Below are positions 58,320 to 64,000 of a stretch of DNA of 64,000 nt, one piece after another (the first letter of the stretch is position 1; every line of letters begins with the position of its first letter). Source of the DNA: Amycolatopsis pittospori (GTDB lineage Bacteria > Actinomycetota > Actinomycetes > Mycobacteriales > Pseudonocardiaceae). The position numbers and the translations under genes were made by a program. The stretch lies in contig NZ_JACBXD010000008.1 of NCBI RefSeq assembly GCF_013870525.1, positions 83,126 through 147,125 of the forward strand, written 5' to 3'. The notes below the pieces were generated by a model. It worked only from the letters and a program-made list of their open reading frames with translations. It was not told the origin of the DNA and ran no database searches.

Positions 58320-61133
58320 TCAGCTGGCGACCTCCGCCCGGCACAGCGAGGTGACCGTCGCGGTATGGCCGGACCGTCGCTGCAGCGGCAATCCCGCCGG
58401 CAGATCCGCGCGGCTGTTCACCCGCAGCTTCCGGTAGACCTTGGTGAGATGCTGTTCGACGGTGCTGATGGTGATGCCCAGTCTCCGGCTGATGGCCCGG
58501 TTGGAGTTCCCGAGCGCGGCGAGCGAGGCCACCCGCCATTCGGCCTTGCTCAGTGAGGAGAGTTCGTCGGGCCCCAAAACCGGCTTCTCGCCGACGGCGG
58601 TCGCGTTCCGGCTGGCGAGCAGCTGTTGATGCAGGATGTCCGCCTGGCAGGCCCTGGCCAGTTCGATGGCCTGTGTGGAGAATTCGTGCGCTTGGGAGAA
58701 CTCGCTTCTGGTGCGGTGGGCGGCGCCCAACTCGGCCAGCGCCGCCGCCAGCTCCAGCCGGTCGCCGGAGGCACGCAGCAGCTCGACGGACTCCCGCAGC
58801 CGGGGTAGCCGTTGGTCTTCACCGCCGGCGACCGCCAGGAACCGCAGCGAGGTTCCCCTGGTGCGGCTGCCGGCGCCGGGTAACGCCAGCTGGTCGGTCA
58901 GAAGCTGAGCGGCTTTTCCCGGCCGGTTCTGCAGTAGGAGTGCCTTGGCCAGACCGGTGCGCCACGGGGCCAGGGCAGGATGGTCGATCTCCCAGTGCCG
59001 CATCAGGGCCCCGCACTGGTGAAAGTCATTCAGCGCGACGTCGATCCGGCCCGTGGCCAGGAAGAACTGACCACGGGCGAAGAGGTACTGCGGTCCGAGC
59101 CAGGTTTTGAACATGCTTTCCGGCATGGAGCGCTTGAACAGCGTGGCATCTGCGGCGAAATCACCGGAAGCCGCGGCGGACTGCAGCAGCACCGAGACCG
59201 GACCTCCGATCCAGTCGTCACCGCTCGCCGGGGTCGGTTGCCGCAACGCCGAGCGGGCGAGTTCGGCGGCCAGCAACGGATCTCCCTGCCGTAGCGCGAG
59301 TTCGGCGCGCACGGTGCTCAGCTGCGATTGCCACACCACGGCCCCCCGTCGGCTGGCCTCCTCCAACAGAAGGTCGCACAGGGGAGCCGCCTTGTCCGGG
59401 CAATCTGCGTACATCAGCGCCTGCAGCGCGCAGAGTAGGGTGTCCAGGGTCGCATCAGCGAGCGCGCAGGTCTGCAGCACATGTTCGGCGGCGTCCACAG
59501 CGGACTTGACCGGGCCTCGGTTGAGTACCGTCGTCAGCGCCGACGCGGCCCGCATCCACGGCTCGCCGGTCACCGGCTCTTCGTCCGCGACGGGCAGAAC
59601 GGCCGATGCCTTCGGGAAGGCGGTGGGGTGTGAGTAGGAGAGCAGGGAGTAGGTCATCCGCAGCTGGGTCTTCCCGCAATCGTCCGGCGAACCCGGGCGG
59701 CCGAACAACAGCCCCAGGGTGTCCGCGGCCTCTTTCGCCCGCCCGTGCCAGATCAGGTACTTGATCAAGACCAGCGCGTCGCGATCGTCCAGATACCCGT
59801 CGCGGGCGGCGGCTTGCAACCTGGCGATCCGGAGATTCGCCGTGGCCGGGCGAAAACGCCACTCCACTTGGGCGAGCTGTGCGGTGAGCGAGGCGCGTTG
59901 CCGCTCATCCCCGCACTCCCGGTGCGCGAGCTCCAGACAGGACACCGCCAGTTCGGTCCGGTCGACGGCAAGCGCTTCCGCGGTGGCCTTACGAAGCTCC
60001 TCCACGGCCCAGCGCTCACGAGCCGAGTTCGCGGCGATGAGGTGCTGGGCGACCGTGGTCGCGGATTCGCCCTCCTCGTGCCGGAGTTCTGCGGCCTTTC
60101 GGTGCAGTCCCGCGAACTCGTCGGTGGACAGGCTGCTCAGCACCACCCTGCGGATCGCCAGGTGACGGAATCCGCCGTCGTGGAGCAGTCCGGCCGTACT
60201 CAGGACTTGAAGTACCTGAGCCGCGGCTTCCGCGGTCATGTCCAGCAAGCGGCCGAGCAGATGCGGGGGAGTACCGGAACCGAGCACGGCCAGCCCTTGC
60301 GCCACCCGGAGCAACCGGGGTTCCCAGCGGTGCAGACAGGAGAGCACGGCGTGCTCGAACGCGTCGCCCACCACCGGCTCGGCCTGTACGCCCGCGGGCG
60401 CGGCCCGGCCTGCCGCCAGCAGATCCTCGAGCAACGCGTGCACCAGCAGGGGATTCCCGCCACTGGCGTCGTGGCAGGCCGGCGCGAGCTGGCGCACCGC
60501 CGGGGTGTCCAGATGACGGGACAACACCTCGGCCACCCCGGTGCGGGACAACGGCGCGAGCCGCAGCCTGTTGAAGTACGGCAATCGCGCGACCTCGGTG
60601 TGGAAGGGCAGCTGCCGAGGGTGCGGCTGCTGCCATTCGTTGAGCACCACGAACAAGCGGGCCGAGCGCATCCGCCTTTGTAAATACAGCAAGGTCTCCA
60701 GCGACCAGGCATCGACGAACTGCACGTCGTCCACTCCGAGCAGCAGCGGCTGTTGCCGGGTCACCGCCAGCAGTGCGCTGGACAGCTCGTGCAGGATCCG
60801 GGCAGCGGCCGGGCCGGCCTCGTCCCGACTGTCGGACGAACGCTGTTCTTCCAACAGTGGCAACACTCTTCTGGCGTTCTCCGGCGGCAGGGTGAGCTGT
60901 CCGAACAGTTGCTCCACCACGCCGAGCCGCAGCCCTAGCTCGGCCCGCGAGCCGGTGGCGGTGAGAACGAGCGCGTCCCGTTTCGCCGCGTGGTTCGCGA
61001 AAGTGTTGAGCAGCTGGGTCTTCCCGCTGGCCACGCCACCTGTGATCAGCGCGATCTGGCCCGAGCCTCGAAGTGCGGCGGAGAATAGCTCGTCCAGCGC
61101 TTCCAGTTCTCTCCCCCGTTCGGCCAGTTCCAT
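58320..61133 (-). CDS. LAL-type (LuxR, large ATP-binding) pathway regulator
   Basis: A 937-residue activator. N-terminal AAA-type ATPase with Walker A GGVASGKT (32-39) and Walker B LLLGVDDVQ, then a long helical middle, and a C-terminal LuxR helix-turn-helix (SKAEWRVASLAALGNSNRAI, RRLGITISTVEQHLTKVYRKL in part ITISTVEQHLTKVYRKL). LAL proteins are typical pathway-specific activators of polyketide clusters. It is divergent from the O-methyltransferase gene, with a 380-base intergenic region containing a palindrome. It probably activates the genes to the right. Confidence 0.9.
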   Translation of the reverse strand: MELAERGRELEALDELFSAALRGSGQIALITGGVASGKTQLLNTFANHAAKRDALVLTATGSRAELGLRLGVVEQLFGQLTLPPENARRVLPLLEEQRSSDSRDEAGPAAARILHELSSALLAVTRQQPLLLGVDDVQFVDAWSLETLLYLQRRMRSARLFVVLNEWQQPHPRQLPFHTEVARLPYFNRLRLAPLSRTGVAEVLSRHLDTPAVRQLAPACHDASGGNPLLVHALLEDLLAAGRAAPAGVQAEPVVGDAFEHAVLSCLHRWEPRLLRVAQGLAVLGSGTPPHLLGRLLDMTAEAAAQVLQVLSTAGLLHDGGFRHLAIRRVVLSSLSTDEFAGLHRKAAELRHEEGESATTVAQHLIAANSARERWAVEELRKATAEALAVDRTELAVSCLELAHRECGDERQRASLTAQLAQVEWRFRPATANLRIARLQAAARDGYLDDRDALVLIKYLIWHGRAKEAADTLGLLFGRPGSPDDCGKTQLRMTYSLLSYSHPTAFPKASAVLPVADEEPVTGEPWMRAASALTTVLNRGPVKSAVDAAEHVLQTCALADATLDTLLCALQALMYADCPDKAAPLCDLLLEEASRRGAVVWQSQLSTVRAELALRQGDPLLAAELARSALRQPTPASGDDWIGGPVSVLLQSAAASGDFAADATLFKRSMPESMFKTWLGPQYLFARGQFFLATGRIDVALNDFHQCGALMRHWEIDHPALAPWRTGLAKALLLQNRPGKAAQLLTDQLALPGAGSRTRGTSLRFLAVAGGEDQRLPRLRESVELLRASGDRLELAAALAELGAAHRTRSEFSQAHEFSTQAIELARACQADILHQQLLASRNATAVGEKPVLGPDELSSLSKAEWRVASLAALGNSNRAISRRLGITISTVEQHLTKVYRKLRVNSRADLPAGLPLQRRSGHTATVTSLCRAEVAS

Positions 61134-61513
61134 GCTTGCGTCCTCCAGTTCCGCTCGCTGGGTGTGTTCGGTGGGCCGAGGAGACTACTCAGTGTGTCGA
61201 CGGCGTCCTGCATTTCCGACAATATGGTTGAATCTACCGTCGTTGGTGTGGTTTCGCCATGAAATATCGCATCGGCGAGCGAGTGGGCTGTGTCCGGAGA
61301 ATGCGCTGCCGGGGCGCGAATCGAACCACGCAGCTCAGCTCGGTGAAGTGAATGAAGTTCGCGATCATTCGCGAAGGGTGGCGAGCGCGGCCATGGTCGT
61401 GTCGTTGAGGGAAACCATGCCTCGAAGGTGCTTTGTTAAGTCTTCGGTGGGCACGGAAAGTAGCGGCGAGCGGGCACTCGCAACGATGGGGGCGCATACC
61501 TTATTCTCGGGGT
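61134..61513. other. Divergent promoter region between LAL and O-methyltransferase genes
   Basis: No gene is supported in these 380 bases. A perfect dyad, TTCGCGA-TCAT-TCGCGAA (61358-61375), lies about 140 bases before the methyltransferase start. It is a good operator candidate for the LAL regulator or another regulator. Confidence 0.5.
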
Positions 61514-62182
61514 ATGGCTAATCAGACCGACAGTTCTCCCGAGTTGCTGGAATATGTCCGGAGTGTGTCCCTGCGAGACGACGATATTCTCCGAGAATTG
61601 CGAAGGGAGACCGCCGAGCTCCCGATGGGTCAGGCCATGCAGGTGATGGCGGAGGAGGGGCAGTTGCTGGCCTTGCTGGCCGGGCTCGCCAACGCCGGAA
61701 CCGTGGTGGAGATCGGCACGTTCACCGGCTACAGCACGTTGTGCCTGGCCAGGGCGTTGCCGCCGAGCGGGCGGGTGTTCACTTGCGACATCACCGGCCG
61801 CTGGCCCGCGATCGGCGAACCCTACTGGCGTCGGGCCGGGGTGGCGGACCGGATCGAGGTCCGGATCGGGAATGCGGTCGAGACGTTGGCCGAATTGCTC
61901 GCCGAACTGGGCCCGGAAAGCGTCGATATGGCGTTCATCGACGCCGATAAGGCGAGCTATCGGGCCTATTACGAATCCGCGTTGGAGCTGGTGAAACCGG
62001 GCGGGCTGATCGTGCTGGACAATATGCTCTTCTTCGGCAGGGTGATCGATCCCGAGATGCGGGATCCGGACACCGTTGCCGTGCGTGAGCTGAATTTGTT
62101 CCTCCGCAACGACGAGAGGGTGGAAATGTCCTTGCTCGCCGTCGCGGACGGGATCACTTTGGTGCGGAAGAGGATTCGCTGA
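61514..62182 (+). CDS. Class I O-methyltransferase (CCoAOMT-like, FkbG-type candidate)
   Basis: A 222-residue SAM-dependent methyltransferase. Motif I is [16 protein letters not shown], the acidic residue VFTCDIT ends strand 2, and [16 protein letters not shown] and [13 protein letters not shown] are the metal-binding CCoAOMT parts. In methoxymalonyl-ACP pathways such an enzyme (FkbG) methylates the hydroxymalonyl-ACP, and the genes for FkbH and FkbI face it here. That assignment is from context. ATG 61514 has only a weak ribosome site. It is convergent with fkbH across a 22-bp hairpin. Confidence 0.83.
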   Translation: MANQTDSSPELLEYVRSVSLRDDDILRELRRETAELPMGQAMQVMAEEGQLLALLAGLANAGTVVEIGTFTGYSTLCLARALPPSGRVFTCDITGRWPAIGEPYWRRAGVADRIEVRIGNAVETLAELLAELGPESVDMAFIDADKASYRAYYESALELVKPGGLIVLDNMLFFGRVIDPEMRDPDTVAVRELNLFLRNDERVEMSLLAVADGITLVRKRIR

Positions 62183-62278
62183 CTCGATTCGAGTTCGATT
62201 CGCGTGGTCGCGACGGTGGCGTATATTCTGCTGTTGTCACAGCGAGTGGATAATTTCTCGGATCAGGTAGCGACCGTC

Positions 62279-62332
62279 GTCATGAAGGTGGCTTTGCCGA
62301 AAGAAGTCGTTCGGCAAAGCCACCTTCATGAC
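62279..62332. terminator. 22-bp perfect hairpin between convergent genes
   Basis: Arms 62279-62300 and 62311-62332 are perfect complements around a ten-base loop. It lies between the stops of the O-methyltransferase (+) and fkbH (-) and can serve both directions. The core word AAGGTGGCTTTGCCGA resembles, in style, the other long intergenic palindromes at 6990 and 12904. Confidence 0.8.
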
Positions 62333-63426
62333 CGCGCACTCGTCGTGGTGAGGACGGTGGTCAGATCCGGGGCGGTCAACCGCATGGTCGTCGGCGCGGG
62401 CCGCGGGCCGGGGACCAGATGCAGCCGCTGTACCTCGGGTTCTTCGGCGTCACCGAGAGTGGTCGTGCAGGCGCAGGATCCCGTGTCGTATCCCGCGAAC
62501 CGGTAGGCGACCTCCATGATCCGGTTTCTCTCGGTGGAACGGAAATCGGCGACCAGATGCACTCCGGCACGTGCGGCCTGATCGGTGAGCCAGTTGAGGA
62601 TCACCGCCCCGGCCCCGAAGGAGACCACCCGGCAGGAAGTCGCCAGCAGCTTCAGATGCCAGACGTCCTGGCCGGTCGCCAGCAGCAGGACGCCGACCGC
62701 CCCGTGCGGGCCGAACCGGTCGGCGAGGGTGGTCACCAGCACCTCGTGGCCGGGGTCGGCCAGCAGCGCTCGCAGATCCGCGTCGGAGTAGTGGACCCCG
62801 GTGGCGTTCATCTGACTGGTGCGCAGGGTCAGTTCCTCCACGCGGGACAGTTCCTCTTCACCCGCTCTCCCGATGCGCATGTCGAGTTCCAGCGAGCGCA
62901 GGAAATCCTCGTTCGGGCCGGCGAAGGCGGCCTGTTCGGCCTCACGGCGGAAGCCGGCTTGGTACATCTGCCTCCGCCGCCGGGAGTCCACGGTGACCGT
63001 GCCGGGGCTGAACTCGGGCAGCTCGGTCAGCCCGAGCACCTGCTCGGCGGTGTAGCAGCGCACTTCGGGCAGGTGGAAGGCCACCTCGGCGCGTTCGGCC
63101 GGCTGGTCGTCGACGAAGGCGATGGTGCTGTACTTGAACTTCAGCGTGTCGGCGATGTGCCGGACCGAATCCGACTTCGGCCCCCAGCCGATCCGCGGCA
63201 ACACGAAGTACTCGGCCAGCCCGAGCTCGGTCAGTCTCGCCAGCGCCAGGTCCGCGTCGTTCTTGCTGGACACCGACTGCAGGATGCCACGCGAGTCGAG
63301 TTCGGCGATCAGCTCCCGCACCCCGTCGGCCGGCTCGGCCGGGCCGCCCTCCAGCAGGGTGCCCTGCCACAGGGTGTTGTCGAGATCCCAGACCAGGCAC
63401 TTCACCAGTGGTGGTTGTTCGGACAC
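62326..63426 (-). CDS. fkbH: FkbH-like HAD-superfamily protein (glyceryl-ACP formation)
   Basis: A 366-residue protein. The N-terminal HAD domain has LVWDLDNTLWQGTL (D14, D16), and later SSKNDADLA and STIAFVDDQPAE. The C-terminal acyltransferase-like region has RTSQMNATGVHYSDADL and VSFGAGAVILNWL. FkbH proteins load D-1,3-bisphosphoglycerate as glyceryl-ACP for methoxymalonyl-ACP synthesis. GTG 63426 is preceded by GGAGGAG. It follows the acyl-CoA dehydrogenase by 24 bases on the same strand, as in known methoxymalonyl cassettes. The last few residues run into the hairpin region. Confidence 0.9.
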   Translation of the reverse strand: MSEQPPLVKCLVWDLDNTLWQGTLLEGGPAEPADGVRELIAELDSRGILQSVSSKNDADLALARLTELGLAEYFVLPRIGWGPKSDSVRHIADTLKFKYSTIAFVDDQPAERAEVAFHLPEVRCYTAEQVLGLTELPEFSPGTVTVDSRRRRQMYQAGFRREAEQAAFAGPNEDFLRSLELDMRIGRAGEEELSRVEELTLRTSQMNATGVHYSDADLRALLADPGHEVLVTTLADRFGPHGAVGVLLLATGQDVWHLKLLATSCRVVSFGAGAVILNWLTDQAARAGVHLVADFRSTERNRIMEVAYRFAGYDTGSCACTTTLGDAEEPEVQRLHLVPGPRPAPTTMRLTAPDLTTVLTTTSARS

Positions 63427-63450
63427 GATGCTCCTCCGGTTTCGCGGTGA

Positions 63451-64000
63451 TCAGTCCGAGACGGCGAGGGCGTGTTCGGCCAGCAGCAGCTGGCAGATCT
63501 CGTTGCTGCCCTCGATGATTTCCATGAGTTTCGCGTCGCGGTAGGCACGCGCGGCGACATGTCCGTCCGAGGCGGCCGCCGAGGCCAGCACCTGGACGGC
63601 CGAAGCCGCGCCGCGTGCGGCGTTGACCGCTCCGACGTGTTTGGCCAGCACCGTGGCGATCACCAGATCCGGTGAGCGCGCATCCCAGCTCCGGCTCGCC
63701 CGCTCGCAGGCCAGCTCCGCGGTCCGCTCGGCGGTGAGCAATTCGGCGAGATGCCGGGAGATCAGCTGGTGCTCGGCGATCGGTTTGCCGAACTGCACCC
63801 GCTTCCTGGCGTGGGCGGCCGCGGCGTTGCGGCAGGCGCGCAGGATGCCGACACAGCCCCAGGCCACCGAGAACCGGCCGTAGGCGAGCGCGGTGGTGAG
63901 CAGCAGCCCCGGTGAAAGCCCGCCGCCGCCGAGCAACGCGCTCGACGGCAGCCGCACCGAGTTCAGCCGCACATCGGCGTGCCCGGCGGCGCGGCAGCCG
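63451..64000 (-). CDS. fkbI: FkbI-like acyl-ACP/acyl-CoA dehydrogenase (5' end cut by window)
   Basis: Partial gene: the last 182 residues of an acyl-CoA dehydrogenase-fold flavoprotein. It shows RKRVQFGKPIAEHQLISRHLAEL, quoted as RKRVQFGKPIAEHQLI, and YRDAKLMEIIEGSNEICQLLL, quoted as AKLMEIIEGSNEICQLLL, which are the C-terminal helical bundle with the conserved GSNEI end. The frame is open to base 64000, so the N-terminus is outside. In methoxymalonyl pathways it oxidises the hydroxyl (or aldehyde) stage of glyceryl-ACP. It is upstream of fkbH on the same strand. Confidence 0.88.
   Translation of the reverse strand, partial: GCRAAGHADVRLNSVRLPSSALLGGGGLSPGLLLTTALAYGRFSVAWGCVGILRACRNAAAAHARKRVQFGKPIAEHQLISRHLAELLTAERTAELACERASRSWDARSPDLVIATVLAKHVGAVNAARGAASAVQVLASAAASDGHVAARAYRDAKLMEIIEGSNEICQLLLAEHALAVSD

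Overview
Organism. The window is uniformly high-GC, with GTG and even TTG starts, dense STAS, anti-sigma, ECF, XRE-STAND and LAL regulators, FUSC transport and modular natural-product genes. This points to a filamentous actinomycete; an Amycolatopsis-like genome is my best guess, by inference only. The main exception to the high GC is a visibly AT-richer patch at about 46.3-48.9 kb.

Layout. (1) 0-6.9 kb: end of an apparent biosynthetic operon (carbamoyltransferase, FAD-dependent oxidoreductase, ATP-grasp ligase, DDAH-type guanidino hydrolase, CPA2 antiporter, Fe(II)/2OG oxygenase). I do not recognise the product. (2) 7-16 kb: ordinary chromosome, with a FUSC transporter, a GCS2-type ligase, a universal stress protein, STAS proteins, a PucR-type regulator and an ECF sigma factor with a membrane partner. 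(3) 16.1-44.4 kb: a very unusual block in which at least four SEFIR-domain proteins and three clear or degenerate TIR proteins occur with STAND ATPases, two kinase-like proteins lacking key catalytic residues, an NPCBM-like module shared by three proteins, an SF1 helicase, two winged-helix-like proteins, a KGGVGR-variant ParA-like ATPase, a double-ATPase HerA-like protein and a 1131-residue TIR-like helical protein. The + strand run 28.2-44.4 kb, with overlapping or closely spaced genes, is my main candidate for an undescribed conflict or defence system. (4) 44.6-53.2 kb: a tRNA-Leu(GAG) integration hot spot with three decayed copies of the same type of large serine recombinase. It carries two recognisable defence cassettes (a reverse transcriptase plus HEPN pair, and a CBASS-like CD-NTase/E2/TM operon) and an ImmA/XRE pair. 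(5) 53.5-58.3 kb: a hydrolase with its divergent regulator, an anti-sigma-type ATPase, a GAF-ANTAR protein and a VOC protein. (6) 58.3-64 kb: left edge of a polyketide cluster (LAL regulator, O-methyltransferase, FkbH, FkbI) indicating a methoxymalonyl-ACP extender unit.

How it works together. The middle of the window looks like a defence and signalling district between two natural-product loci. SEFIR/TIR proteins are likely sensors or effectors. STAND, ParA-like, HerA-like and helicase ATPases would supply NTP-driven switching or nucleic-acid handling, and ECF/XRE regulators sit next to them. The tRNA-Leu site has accreted mobile defence cassettes one after another. Functional statements are inferences from motifs read by eye; no database search was run.
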